Positions 10,146 to 20,837 of a DNA stretch of 64,000 bases are shown in pieces. This DNA comes from Flaccisagitta enflata (taxonomy: Eukaryota > Chaetognatha > Sagittoidea > Aphragmophora). The translations under genes and the position numbers were made by a program. The notes below the pieces were generated by a model, which did no database searches, was not told where the DNA came from, and saw only the letters and a list, made by a program, of their open reading frames with translations. Location: NCBI GenBank assembly GCA_965153355.1, contig OZ231126.1, forward strand, positions 80,600,001 through 80,664,000, written 5' to 3'. How positions within the stretch are numbered: position 1 is the stretch's first letter; each line of letters begins with the position of its first letter.

Positions 10146-11348
10146 ACTAAACAAACCTGCTTAGCGCAACCAACGTTACGAGGAATTTTACAAGTATCAA
10201 CATTTCTTGCTTGTGTGGAATCCAACGCTCATCCATTTTAGACCCTATCTTCTGATCTTCGGCTCTCTTTGAAACTTTTTGAGAGAAAAATGAAAATGTG
10301 TTTTTCCGAATCTTTAAATAATTGGCTTGCCTTTATTTGAATGAAATGATTTGGATTTCGCGCGCAGTTTTTGTAGAAATGAATGATAGGGGTTCATTGA
10401 TGTTTTGGTTAATTCAATTTATAGGCAAGGCAAAGCGGCAAAAGCGGGGAATCGCTGGATTGACTCTAAATGTCCAAATGTCGGAAATGTCTCCTCATCT
10501 ATTTTTGTAAACGAGGACATTTGGTGAAGTATGATTGATAATGTATATGTAGTTGACTGAACTTGGGTGGCGCCATAATGCGCTGATTCCAAAGCGCGTT
10601 AAAGAATAAAGATCAATAATTTCTTCATCATCATCTTCATTTACATCATTATCAGTACTACTGTAATATCTTTAGCTTCGCATGATATCAGCTTTATCTT
10701 GTCTTCTTTTTCGTGAAAATAGGGCTGCTATAATCTCGTTGTGCTATAATAGAGCTGCTATAATCTCGGTGTGCTATAATCGGCCATGCTATTTCCGAGC
10801 TTGCTATTTTAGAGGCTGCTATTTTGGAGGCGCTATAATTTCCGGCACCCCAGATGGCAGTGTTAAACTAGAATTTCTTTATTACAATCACAATACTAGA
10901 ATTACCATTAGTATCACTGACGATGGACCGTTTACTGAGAATGTTAAAAACGCGCTTTGGAAAGCTGTCTCACATGGTCTGGCAGCCTATCAAGGATGAA
11001 GTTAGAAACACACACAATGTTGTAAATGTCTCTTCATTTATTTATGTTCAGTTAAGCATAACTAGGAGCAGGGTAAAATTATGTCTTATAATGAAGTTGC
11101 CTTATTGCCAGTATACAAACAACTATCAAAGGACAAAATGAATGATTCTCTGCACGATTTTGTTTTTCTTTCTGAATCCTCCGCCAGAGCAAAGCTTTAA
11201 TCGAAAAGCTTCGGGCCGTAATACACATAAAGCCAATGACAACCCTTAGCCTAAGGCTAGCCCTATCCCCCTAACCCTAAAACTACCACACAGCCTAACT
11301 TTAACCTAAAGCCACGCTAACCACAAGTTTAAAGACGCTTAAAAGTCT
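10146..11348. other. Non-genic sequence with GCTATAAT-type repeats
   Basis: No supported exon. At about 10,720-10,850 there are seven or eight degenerate copies of GCTGCTATAATCTCG-like words. Around 11,240-11,320 is CCTAACCCTAA-like sequence. Short ORFs here have no domain. Confidence 0.4.
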
Positions 11349-11530
11349 TAACAGGCCGGATACACGGCCCAGTACCAGTTACCCAGACGGGTAGGCAGGG
11401 GCGAAAATGCGCGTTTTTCACGCACCAACTCGTCACCACCAGGCGGACGGGCCAACGGGCGGACGGGCCAGAGATGAACAGGACGGACGGACGGACAAAG
11501 CCTCTTATAAGTTGCGTGTCGCAACTAAAA
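11349..11530 (+). repeat. Chimeric short element, A-like 5' and C-like 3' ends
   Basis: It starts with the family A CAGGCCGGATACACGGCC and ends with the family C AAAGCCTCTTATAAGTTGCG and GTCGCAACTAAAAA. This suggests that ends are exchanged between families. Confidence 0.55.
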
Positions 11531-11840
11531 ACAAAGATCACAGATGATCATTTCATTAGTACCTATTGGATCTTGTAAGTGGGTACAGTTAAGCTTCACT
11601 AGAAGGCATTTGAAGGGACCGACTCATTCTATGCCTTCAAGGCGGGATGCCTTATTGCCGAGCACGACTTTCTGTATGGTTTACCATGACAATTGTTTCT
11701 TTCTTATAGGTAGTTCTTGTCAGATTGATCTAGCCATGCCATGTGGAAGGAGAAATGACGTATAGATACTGATATAGATACTTAGAAACAAAGAGATGAA
11801 AGAAACAGACTGACATTATTAAGTGCAACCTGCAAATTAA

Positions 11841-12081
11841 CAAGTGATGCGGGGTCACATTATTGTTGTGGATGGGTGGGCAGGGGCATCCCACCCCCCT
11901 CCACACCCAACACCCCACCCAACACCCTTTCTAACACAGACACACCCAAAAAAATTTAAAACGCGCGTTTTTCCACTTTTTGACTCATACTCACAAACCA
12001 ATGGACTGACGGACCAATGGAACAACGGACCAACGGACCAATGGATATAAGCCTCTTATAGAGTTGCGTGTCCACAATTAA
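11841..12081 (+). repeat. Family C short element with matched stem change
   Basis: The 5' arm is TTGTGGATG and the 3' arm GTGTCCACAATTAAAG. Compared with the family C form (TTGCGGA and TCCGCAA), both arms changed so that TTGTGGA still pairs with TCCACAA. Confidence 0.65.
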
Positions 12082-12233
12082 AGAGATGGCAAGTGACAGA
12101 CAATTAGACAAAACGAGGGTAGATGGATGTAACACATGACAAATGTTGACAAGTTTTTGTGTGAAATCAAGGCCAAGAATTTTACCTATTTTGCGTCAAG
12201 GCCTGTTTCTTACTTCATTAAAAAAAATTGAGT

Positions 12234-12434
12234 TTACATAGTGACAGGTAACTCGTGGCTGTGGGCGGCATTCTTTCTCCTGATTTTATCATTTTCATTG
12301 TCCTCATCGTTATTTGCAGTCTCATAAATCGATGATTTCTGCACCCTTGTTTTCATCTTTATCATCATCGATAGCGGTGCATCGGAATCGAGATCATCGA
12401 GAATTTGAGATCGCCATTCAAACTTGGGAGTCAC
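12234..12434 (-). CDS. Exon-like acidic/basic segment, unknown
   Basis: An open minus-strand stretch with low-repeat composition: WRSQILDDLDSDAPLSMMIK, then TRVQKSSIYETANNDEDNEN, then a basic KIRRK. It ends at ATG-TAA, or could splice at AT|GTAAAC. There is no good polypyrimidine 3' splice site upstream, because a CTTTTT repeat lies there. It could be a cytoplasmic-tail exon. I recognise no domain. Confidence 0.25.
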   Translation of the reverse strand: MTPKFEWRSQILDDLDSDAPLSMMIKMKTRVQKSSIYETANNDEDNENDKIRRKNAAHSHELPVTM

Positions 12435-12440
12435 CGATGT

Positions 12441-12614
12441 ATTTTTCTTTATCTTTTTCTTTTTCTTTTTCTTTTTCTTTTTTGTTTCTTCTTTTTCTCT
12501 TTTTTTTTCTTTTTCTTTTTCCTCTTCATGCCTTCATGCCTTTTTCTTTTTCTTTTTCTTTTTCTTTTTCTTTTTTGTTTCTCTTTCTTTTTCTTTTTCT
12601 TTTTCCTCTACATG
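12441..12614. repeat. (CTTTTT)n microsatellite
   Basis: Hexanucleotide tract in two blocks separated by CCTCTTCATGCCTTCATGCC. Confidence 0.95.
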
Positions 12615-12649
12615 CCTTCTAAGCGAGCATGAAAAACCTTATCTCACAC

Positions 12650-12860
12650 CTATTTCATGCCTTGTAGTGAAATTTGCCTTATAGGCGGGTGCGCTATAGA
12701 CGGGTTTTCTCAACAATAAAACCAAAGAAAAAAAGTTTGGATTTAAGAAAATATGCCATTTAGCGAGAGATGCCTTATTAGCGGGTGCGCTCTAGCGAAG
12801 CTCGACTGTATGTTTTACAGCGGGTGCGCTCTAGCGGTTCTCGACTGTAGTTGTGTTAGT
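12650..12860. mobile_element. Fragments resembling TA-CAGTCGAG-ended DNA element termini
   Basis: GCGGGTGCGCTCTAGCGAAG followed by CTCGACTGTA (12,811) and GCGGGTGCGCTCTAGCGG followed by CTCGACTGTAG (12,849) look like two nested or duplicated right ends of a pogo/Tc1-type MITE (terminus CAGTCGAG after TA). A related end lies near 12,690. Confidence 0.35.
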
Positions 12861-13089
12861 AATTGTGAAACAAAGCAGGCGACTGTTGCCTTGTTGGGCT
12901 TGTTTTGGATAAACTCTGCTCAACGCAAGCTGACATAAGGGCATAATGACATTAGGACTTGACGTTAGTTGGACAACAAAAGTCACACTAATGGGAAACC
13001 TATCCCGATACTAGACTGCAAAAACTAGCACATGACATTATAATTTACTTCATACGCGAGTCGCTGTCATGAAACTCACAATTCTTAAG

Positions 13090-13105
<16 letters not shown>

Positions 13106-13152
<47 letters not shown>

Positions 13153-13153
13153 G

Positions 13154-13187
<34 letters not shown>
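13106..13187. repeat. (GA)n microsatellite
   Basis: Uninterrupted GA apart from a GCGGAGC break at about 13,149. A GGAGGAAA-type purine tract follows at 13,309-13,378. Confidence 0.95.
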
Positions 13188-13190
<3 letters not shown>

Positions 13191-13694
13191 TAAAACAGAA
13201 AACAGAAAGTAGAGAGGAAGAAAGAAGGGGGAAAACTTGTAGAATGGGTCTGGGGCACTCTGACTTAACCGATAGAACCGAGAATTCAATATCTTTAAGA
13301 TGAAACCAAGAGGAGGAAGGAGAAAAGGAGGAAAGGAGGAAAGGAGGAAAGAAGGAGGAGGAAAGGAGGAAGGAGGACGACCGCAAAAGATGAAAAATGA
13401 GGCTACCGGGAGACGGAAAAAATGCCAAAGAGAGCTTGTTTCTACACGGAGAAAACCGCGTTTTAAACCAGCCACCCGGTCGCTCGCTCAGTTTGTTCGC
13501 TCCCACTGCTCACCCCGCTCACTCGCTAAGCAATACTCTCCTTAGTAAGCTCGCTTCAATGTTTATTCTGTTCTCTAGGCTACTCACTTTGCTCACTTTC
13601 AAGTGGCGCAGCTGAAATTTCTGAAAACGTGTTCACGCTGTCAACTCATTGATAGGAAAAATAGGGATCAATGTTGTCACTATGAACACGCCCA

Positions 13695-13817
13695 GGGGCA
13701 ACGATAAAGACGAAACAGGAGGACGATGACGATGAGGAGAAGGATGAGGAAGAGAATGAGGATGAGGATGAGGATGAGGAATATGACACGGAATATTTAC
13801 TGCGAATGAGAGGAGAG
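13695..13817 (+). CDS. Acidic exon-like segment, unknown
   Basis: In one frame CAG|GGGCAACG can act as a 3' splice site and GAG|GTGAGG as a 5' splice site. Between them lies KTKQEDDDDEEKDEEENEDE, then EEYDTEYLLRMRGE. The Asp/Glu run could be simple GATGAG repeat, but the YDTEYLLRMRGE tail and good splice context argue for a possible exon. No function can be given. Confidence 0.25.
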
Positions 13818-14210
13818 GTGAGGGCCTGAAAATGGTAGTTTGTTTGTCGGTGGTTGTTAGTATTCCCCCCCGAGGTAAAAAATGTTACAGAGATGAGGGG
13901 GCGGGCGGGAAGACGAAGGGGGAAGGGGGTCTAGAGGGGGCGTATGGGGAGACCACTTTCCTTGGATGGCTCCTCATAGTCATAGTATCCATGCCAGAAA
14001 AAATGAATCAGCTAATGTCAGTTGTACTGCCAAACTGCTTAGTCGAAACTAAATAAGATATAATGATGACAAGTTTAAAAGTTAAGTCTGCCTGTCACAA
14101 ACATCTTCAATACAAGGCTAACACACTGAAGTCGTGTGCGCCTAAATTGACTGATGATTTTCTCAATCGAGTCAATCAACTTATTGACTAAATAATCACG
14201 ATTGGATTAA
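13818..14210. other. Non-genic sequence
   Basis: Purine-rich around 13,870-13,950, otherwise featureless. Confidence 0.4.
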
Positions 14211-14214
14211 ATTT

Positions 14215-14465
14215 AATGAGATTTTCAAGCCTGAGTGGGCAAATTTAGGTTCGAGAGTGCAGATTTCAAGCCTGAGAGGCTAGATCTCAGGTCTGAGCTT
14301 TAGACCTGAGAGGGCAGATTTCAGGCCTGACAGGTCTGATAGGATGGACAAACAGACGGAGACAGATGGAAGGGCAGACGGAGGGATGGACGGAAGGATG
14401 ACCAAAAGTCCCCCTGTGTTCTACAGGACTTTGTCCCCTTCGAGGCCGTTGCCCAAAAGCTGAGA
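14215..14465. repeat. ~20-bp array module (minus orientation)
   Basis: GAGCCTGAGAGG/AGATTTCAGGCCTGA units, followed by a GGACGGAAGGATG tetramer block and GTGTTCTACAGGACTTTGTC. The same composite is seen at 42.2 and 43.5 kb. Confidence 0.6.
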
Positions 14466-14554
14466 TGATAGTCAGAATGATGATTCAGGAAGAGATAGAG
14501 GGATTAACAGGAGATGCCGACGAGTGGAAACCAAAATGGTGCAAGTAGAGGTGA

Positions 14555-15205
14555 GATGATGTAAGAATGAATGATGGTCAGCTTGGTAGTCTAGAGGTGA
14601 GATGATGTAAGAGCGAATGATGGTCAGCATGATAGTCTAGAGGCGAGATGATGTAAGAGCGAATAATGGTCAGCATAGTAGTCTAGAGGTGTGATGATAT
14701 AAGAGCGAATAATGGTCAGAATGATAGTCTAGAGGTGAGATGATGTAAGAGCGAATAATGATCAGCATGGTAGTCTAGAGGTGAGATGATGTAAGAGCGA
14801 ATAATGGTCAGAATAGTACTCTAGAGGTGAGATGATGTAAGAGCGAATAATGGTGTCAGCATAGTAGTCTAGAGGTGTGATGATGTAAGAGCGAATAATG
14901 GTCAGAATGATAGTCTAAAGGTGAGATGATGTAAGAGCAAATAATGGTCAGAATGATAGTCTAGAGGTGAGATGATGTAAGAGCGAATAATGGTCAGAAT
15001 GATAGTCAAGAGTAGGCTGGTTACCTGAAGGGTGATACTCTAGAGGTGAGATGATGTAAGAGCGAATAATGGTCAGAATGATAGTCTAAAGGTGAGATGA
15101 TGTAAGAGCAAATAATGGTCAGAATGGTAGTCTAGAGGTGAGATGATGTAAGAGCGAATAATGGTCAGAATGATAGTCAAGAGTAGGCTGGTTACCTGAA
15201 GGGTA
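14555..15205. repeat. ~46-bp minisatellite, block 1
   Basis: Around twelve copies of a unit containing GTCTAGAGGTGAGATGATGT and AAGAGCGAATAATGGTCAG. A higher-order unit including AGAGTAGGCTGGTTACCTGA occurs twice. The array continues in blocks at 15,495-15,745, 17,450-17,592 and 18,588-18,785. Confidence 0.9.
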
Positions 15206-15494
15206 GATTTGGCTCAAAATTTAAAATTCCTCCGCCATATAACCATACATGCTAAGCGGCATTTGGGCAGTAAATCAGACAAGCAGAGGTCGGTATTTGA
15301 TCAGGAAATCCACACAGCAACACAATGGTAAAGTATAGGAGAGCAATTTTAAGCCCATTGACACTCTATAGTGTTGCCTTGCGGGCTTTCTTTCCAGATA
15401 CTGATCTCCGCTTGCCTCATTTCCTTTTTAAATATGACATTGGCTGAGGCGTTCTGAAATTTGACCACATTTGACCATCCAGGTAGCCGCCCTA
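15206..15494. other. Non-repeat interruption of the minisatellite
   Basis: Single-copy-looking sequence. GTTACCTGAAGGG sits at its left side. No ORF. Confidence 0.4.
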
Positions 15495-15745
15495 GTCTTG
15501 AGGTGAGATGATGTAAGAGCTAATAATGGTCAGATTGATAGTCTAGAGGTGAGATGATGTAAGAGCGAATAATGGTCAGAATGATAGTCTAGAGGTGAGT
15601 TGATGTAAGAGCGAATATTGGTCAGATTGATAGTCTAGAGGTGAGATGATTTAAGAGCGAATTATGGTCAGCTTGGTAGTCTAGAGTTGAGATGATGTAA
15701 GAGTGAATAATGGTCAGCATGGTAGTCTAGAGGTGAGATGAATAA
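15495..15745. repeat. ~46-bp minisatellite, block 2
   Basis: Five or six further units of the same repeat, stopping abruptly at the CAGGCC end of an insertion. Confidence 0.85.
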
Positions 15746-16164
15746 TCAGGCCTTTTTTTAGAGCGAGCCCGCGAGCCCGTGGCTCTCTATTTTGTTGTCG
15801 GGCTCTCATGACTCATGTTTTGCTGGCTCTGAGCCCGGCTGGCTATCTCAGATTTGACGCCATGTATTGAACTCAAATGGATCGGATGATTCTTGCAAAG
15901 TTAAGAATGACTAAAATGAATTTCTTCCAAAGTCAACTCGTCAAATATAAATTGATCAACAAGTAAAGCTCATTGTTTTCGTGTAAATGTGTCTAATATT
16001 GATGGTATAAAAAGTTAGCATGTGATGATTTTTGCCTTCTTTGAAACAATTCTATTTCTACCATGAGATCAGACAGGAGAAAAATTGCTATTGTAAGATG
16101 GCATTGTCATGAGGCCCACACATTTTAAAAGAATTAGGTAAAATGTTCAGTTTTTTTCAAGTTG

Positions 16165-16290
16165 TGTGCAAGCGACTCTATAACCCACTATGTTGGGCGG
16201 CCTGTCCATCTGTAGGTCTGTATGTCCATTGATCCGTCCATTAATTAGTCCATTTGTTGGTCAGTAACACTGGTTTTTTTTTTCGTTTAT
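16165..16290 (-). repeat. Family A element, 3' half
   Basis: The reverse strand shows the linker and the AGTGGGTTATAGAGTCGCTT end. The matching 5' half lies at 17,220-17,347, so about 930 bp separates the halves. Confidence 0.5.
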
Positions 16291-16667
16291 ACAGGGAGTA
16301 CCATGCCAACTGGGACATAAGAAAACGATGTATTTTCTCCTCTAGAAATGAAAAAAATAATCTGAAAACAGATCCTGATAGATCTTTTAAACCAATTTTA
16401 TGTCATTAAAAAAAATTGCCACTAGATTGCATACCAAAGGTACACGAACAGACTGAAAAAAAATCCCAAATATGACTAATTTTGATGATTTATCTGAAAA
16501 TTCTGTGAATATTGTCTTAATTGTTAACCATTGCAACAGAAATTGGGTAAAAATACTCAAATTGAAACGGAATTTATGTAGTTACATGAAAAAGCTTTAA
16601 GAATTGATACCGAAGGTTCTACCATTAAAATTTGTTATTCATTGAAAGAAGAAAGAGATAAAAATTA

Positions 16668-16976
16668 AACTTTTTTACATGTATTTTGGTTAGATTACCA
16701 AAAATTATGACAAGTAGGCAAATTGACTGGTGGAGTGTAAAACTACATCAAATTATCTATCATTCAACTATCTATCAACTATCTATCAACTATCTATCAA
16801 CTATCTATCAACTATCTATCAACTATCTATCAACTATCTATCAACTATCTATCAACTATCTATCAACTATCTATCAACTTTTTTACATGTATTTTGGTTA
16901 GATTACCAAAAATTATGACAAGTAGGCAAATTGACTGGTGGAGTGTAAAACTACATCAAATTATCTATCATTCAAG
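16668..16976. repeat. 98-bp direct repeat flanking an 11-bp array
   Basis: 16,668-16,765 and 16,878-16,976 are virtually identical (TTTTTTACATGTATTTTGGT onward). Between them are about ten tandem copies of CTATCAACTAT. Confidence 0.85.
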
Positions 16977-17011
16977 ACCAACCCGAGCATACTAGCTCAA
17001 TTTGTCTAGAT

Positions 17012-17224
17012 TTGGCAAGAGAAAGAAGATGTGTTGTTCAAACATCAAAACCTCGAATTTTTATGATTCCAGATTTTACAATTTGGATGCAATACTGCGG
17101 CCAAAGTATTGATCGCACCATAATAAAGTTTATAGATAATGAAATTGGAGCAAAAACTCTCTCTGAAACAGTTGATCCGTCATTTTTAGAAGCAGAGATA
17201 TGTCGTTTTCTTTCGTCCCGGTAG
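17012..17224 (+). CDS. Hypothetical ORF inside the CAGG-ended insertion
   Basis: A 70-codon frame with non-repetitive composition: VVQTSKPRIFMIPDFTIWMQ, then DRTIIKFIDNEIGAKTLSET. It is bounded on the right by the family A half-element. It could be a remnant of an element-encoded protein or chance. I recognise no domain, and its start methionine is not supported by context. Confidence 0.25.
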   Translation: MARERRCVVQTSKPRIFMIPDFTIWMQYCGQSIDRTIIKFIDNEIGAKTLSETVDPSFLEAEICRFLSSR

Positions 17225-17347
17225 GCAGGGTATTCCCTGTAAGTGATTTCTATGTCACTACGCCTGCCCAAATGTTTTTTAGCCAATTTTGTCACTACCC
17301 CTGCCCACCCACACACGACTTGGGAAGCCTTTTATCCAGTATTGTTT
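17220..17347 (-). repeat. Family A element, 5' half
   Basis: The reverse strand reads ACTGGATAAAAGGCTTCCCA, then AGTCGTGTGTGGGTGGGCAG. It pairs with the 3' half at 16,165. Confidence 0.55.
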
Positions 17348-17449
17348 TTTTGCCGGGCTCACTGTTTTTTTGTCGGGCTCTGTAAAATTGCGAGTAGAGA
17401 GCCCGGTTGGCTCTGCCAAAAAAAATCACTAAAAAAGAGCCTGGAGATG

Positions 17450-17592
17450 ATATGAAACGAATAATGGTCGCATGCACACTTGATAGTCTAGAGGAGTGAG
17501 ATGATGTAAGAAGAGCGAATAATGGTCAGTTTGATAGTCTAGAGGTGAGATGATGTAAGAGCAAATAATGGTCAGCATAGTAGTCTAGAGTA
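17450..17592. repeat. ~46-bp minisatellite, block 3
   Basis: Three units following the insertion, the first one damaged. Confidence 0.85.
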
Positions 17593-17605
17593 GAGTTGGG
17601 AGAAC

Positions 17606-17694
17606 TTATGTCGTGACTGTCGGAATCGACAGTCACACCCCATGGTGTCGGTCAGTCGACATCATGGTCAAAAACCGTCACGACCTACTGATTG
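17606..17694. other. Three-stem inverted-repeat structure
   Basis: GTGACTGTCG-GAAT-CGACAGTCAC is a perfect 10-bp hairpin. CCATGGTGTCG...CGACATCATGG is an 11-bp hairpin with one G.T-type pair. GTCGTGAC on the left and GTCACGAC on the right could form an outer stem, which competes with part of the first hairpin. Confidence 0.6.
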
Positions 17695-17768
17695 ACAGAC
17701 AAAGGAAAAGGTGAAGAAGAGAGAGAGAGACAGACTTTTCATATTTCTTTCTCCTCTCCCTCTCTCGA

Positions 17769-17833
<65 letters not shown>
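17769..17833. repeat. (CT)n microsatellite
   Basis: Pure CT tract preceded by CTCTCCCTCTCTCGATAT. Confidence 0.95.
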
Positions 17834-17836
<3 letters not shown>

Positions 17837-18587
17837 TGGATCACCTACGATTTTTTTTCCTCGCTCACTGACAAGATTCTCTCCTAGTCCGTTTGTTTCT
17901 GTCCTTGTTTACAACAAGTCCAAACAGAGTTTTTTTCCGCGTGCAATAGCACGTCTTTAAAAGGTTGTGTCTGTTGGTTTTTTAGTTGGTTGGTTGGTCA
18001 GTTGAAAACACTTTCATTCTACTATGTGAATGGCGCCTATGATAGCCTACTTTGCCTTGTTTTCTTTTGTTGGACATAATCCTTTTTTGAGGCTTTTTAC
18101 AAGGCAGGATACTCGCTTGAGTGTGGGCAGGGGCAATTATGAGGGTGGACAGAAACTTTACATGGTAAAGCAGAGGCTGTGATGTGGCTAGGCAGGGGCA
18201 GTGATGCATAGAAATTTCTTGACTAAAAAGAGGATGAATTACCAAATTGTTTCTTACCAAAAGGAAAAATGGTACAAGCATATCATTTTTCATTCATTCA
18301 CTCATTCACTGATTCACTTATTCATTCATTCATTAATCAATTCACTCATACATCCATCCTTTGTTAATACCCAAAGCATATATCAGTGACATGTGTAGAC
18401 TGAGACTGGGAGGGAACCAATTTTCAAAGAGCACATCTTACAGTCAGTTGCATAATGTAGAAACGAAACGGAAATGGCATGACGGCAACGACATTTAGCA
18501 GTGACGATGTCAAAACTTATAGGAAGACATTTAAGGGAAACGAAACTTTTGATAACCAATTGGTTTTTAGCCAGTGTCGATGATCTA
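17834..18587. other. Non-genic sequence with a family A fragment
   Basis: ACAAGGCAGGATACTCGCTT with GTGTGGGCAGGGGCAATTAT (about 18,098-18,150) is a family A 5' fragment. ATTC/ACTC tetramers lie at 18,290-18,350. Nothing else could be supported. Confidence 0.5.
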
Positions 18588-18785
18588 TAGTCTAGAGGTG
18601 AGATGATGTAAGAGCGAATAATGGTCAGAATGATAGTCTAGAGGTGAGATGATGCAAGAGCAAATGATGGTCAGCATGATAGTCTAGAGGTGAGATGATG
18701 TAAGAGCGAATAACGGTCAGATTGATAGTCTAGAGGTGAGATGATGCAAGAGCAAATGATGGTCAGCATGATAGTCTAGAGGTGA
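18588..18785. repeat. ~46-bp minisatellite, block 4
   Basis: Four units ending where retroelement copy 1 begins, so the element probably inserted in or beside the array. Confidence 0.85.
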
Positions 18786-19539
18786 AGTTGAGAATTAGCT
18801 ATCTCGATAAGCAACTGAAGGACTGTTGGACTGTTAGAGGAAATAATAAGAGGAAATTTTCCGATAGAAGAGGTCCTTCTCAAACCGAATCAAGCTTTTT
18901 ATATTCCTTGATTCTTGGGATTTGATCAGATAATCATAATGAAATGATTTCCGGAGTCTGGTATTTCTATTCTCTGGTCGAGCGGTACCCTTTATGACTC
19001 TCCCCCCCGACAAAAAGAGTCTGCTTGATTCAGTTGAGCGGAGTCTTTTATATAACCATAACATCTTAACGGTCAAATAGAGAATTAATTTCAAGTAACA
19101 ATTGTAGTAATAACAATACGTATGACTAAAATGGTCTTGAGAGTCGTATCGGCAAATATTGTAACAATTTGAGTATTTTCGGTATTCATAACATTTTAAG
19201 GTTTTAAAGTGTAAAATTTTCGTCGGCGAAATACTTTTGGTTTGACCTTCAAGAATTTTTAAAGAACATTCTGGGTGGTCATTTGACACTTTCTATGTGA
19301 GAATTTCAATAAACATAATATCATTCATTTCGAGTTCCCAAGAATTGTGTTTCTTTTTACATTTCTTAAAATAAATATATTTTCTGACTTACTATTTTTG
19401 CTTTTCTTTTTCATAAGTTTTCATTTCAATTCTTGGTCACTCTTTACACAAGTGAAATATAACGTACGAATAATTCGGGACGATCAGTCCAAAGTCTTCA
19501 TATCGACGTCTTCTCTTTTTCGAATTACATCCATCGAAG

Positions 19540-19665
19540 ATGCTCTTCTGTTTATTGTTTCTACTCGTCGCTTCTGCGCAAAGCGCCTCTATGCGACGCT
19601 CGCGATCGGCCAACTCTACGCATTATGTGTCATTTTCACGTTCCTCTGAGGATGAATCACCGAAG
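19540..19665 (+). pseudogene. Antisense gene A, exon 1 (copy 1)
   Basis: 42 codons beginning with a hydrophobic signal peptide (MLFCLLFLLVASAQSAS), followed by a Ser/Arg-rich stretch with an N-S-T sequon. Ends AAG|GTGTGT, phase 0. The frame, length (126 nt) and splice site are identical in copy 2. In copy 1 the gene is inactivated in exon 2. Confidence 0.6.
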
Positions 19666-19759
19666 GTGTGTCTCTTTTTATCTTCGGTTTCGATCGTCGG
19701 TCACGAATATTTCGTTTCACGTCGTCGGTCTTTAATACTGATTGCGTATATTTACACAG

Positions 19760-19866
19760 GCCAAGTTGAAATATGCAGTTCGTGAATGGGCCTCTCGCAA
19801 TCAAGTCTCTATTAAGACTTTGTTAGATGGTTGAAAAGAGGCTTTTCTCCAAGAGATAGGATACGA
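19760..19866 (+). pseudogene. Antisense gene A, exon 2 (copy 1), premature stop
   Basis: 107 nt, ACACAG before and GTAAGT after, phase 0 in and phase 2 out. The codon after GAT-GGT is TGA, where copy 2 has GGA. The reading frame therefore stops within this exon in copy 1. Confidence 0.6.
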
Positions 19867-19961
19867 GTAAGTTTGCAATTTTTTCGGCCACGCTTTTTTT
19901 TTCTCAATCCTTCGCATGCGGTCTGCTCAATATTGTCATAATGCGGCCATTTTATTTTCAG

Positions 19962-20288
19962 CGAGGAAAATGGGCCGTGTATGCTCGTCGTTTATCGCAT
20001 GGCCTATTATCATAGCGCTGGACTTTCGCGGTGCGTTCCTATGAACGCTAATTTCCTTCGTAACACAGTTCAAGAAATAATATCGGACGATGTCAATCAG
20101 ACTGAAGAATATGGTATTGTTACCGTCGCGTTAGTCGCCATCGAGTTCCTCATCGGAGTATCATTCGGAATCGCTTTCTGTTTAAAAAGTCGGTCCAACG
20201 CGGACTCGACGCATCATGATGGACGGCGGTTGCCTTGCGACGGGATGCATACTCGCGACCCTCGCGACGTTTTTGCGGCTAGATTGGA
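19962..20288 (+). pseudogene. Antisense gene A, exon 3 (copy 1), transmembrane
   Basis: 327 nt between TTTTCAG and GTAAGT. It encodes an ectodomain part with two Cys (GPCMLVVYR, SRCVPMNANF) and an N-Q-T sequon, then one strongly hydrophobic span (IVTVALVAIEFLIGVSFGIA), then a basic, polar tail. It is open, but lies downstream of the exon 2 stop. Confidence 0.6.
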
Positions 20289-20407
20289 GTAAGTTTTTGC
20301 TTCTACTCTGTCTAATCCTTTATTTACAGGTTCATGCATTCGGCATAATTATTCACTTTGCAGGGCATGATTTTCTGGTTTTGAAATTTAATCATTTGTA
20401 TTTACAG

Positions 20408-20564
20408 ATTGGAGGCCTGCATTAAGTCAGCACTTGAAAACGTGGTTGCCTCTCAAGGCTTCGGTCCTGGACTTGCTCATGCCGCTCTTGGAAATGAGTC
20501 TGATAGAGAAATGCCGTATGAATCTGTGTCCGTCGCCGATGGTGATTCTGTGGCACCCGCATAG
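20408..20564 (+). pseudogene. Antisense gene A, exon 4 (copy 1)
   Basis: 157 nt after TTTACAG, in phase with exon 3, ending at TAG. It encodes a helix-prone cytoplasmic segment (EACIKSALENVVASQGFG) and an acidic tail. Copy 2 has the same length and stop position. Confidence 0.6.
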
Positions 20565-20837
20565 ACAATTGGTTTTTATGTCCTCTCGTATTGACCTGAT
20601 GATCTTATTCTTATTAATGCCATTTCAGTTGTGTCTCTTGTGCTAATAATTTATTAATCTCATATGTTTTTGGCATTACAGGTCAATTTTTCATGTTAGC
20701 TCAGTCGGGTTTAATATAGGTTTAAATATTTCTCTTTCGGCTTTTTAATTTCAGACTTGTCTTTTTACTTAAGGGGAGGCCGGCTCATTTTTCCAGGACT
20801 AGACATCAGTTTGTCTTTGTTCTGATTATTGGTGAAC

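Larger units (their letters stand above)
15752..17446. mobile_element. ~1.7-kb insertion with CAGGC...GCCTG termini, hAT-like ends
   Basis: The minisatellite is interrupted here. The left end is CAGGCCTTTTTTTAGAGCGA and the right end, reverse-complemented, is CCAGGCTCTTTTTTAGTGA. GCCCG/CGGGC-rich subterminal motifs lie inverted on each side. The interior contains a split family A repeat and a duplicated ~98-bp block. Short CAGG-type inverted ends suit a hAT superfamily MITE, but no transposase is present and the 8-bp target duplication cannot be read within a repeat array. Confidence 0.45.

Noticed and set aside
11240-11320. CCTAACCCTAA-like words as telomeric repeat
   Set aside because: Only a few irregular copies without a fixed hexamer register, so this is no interstitial telomere array.
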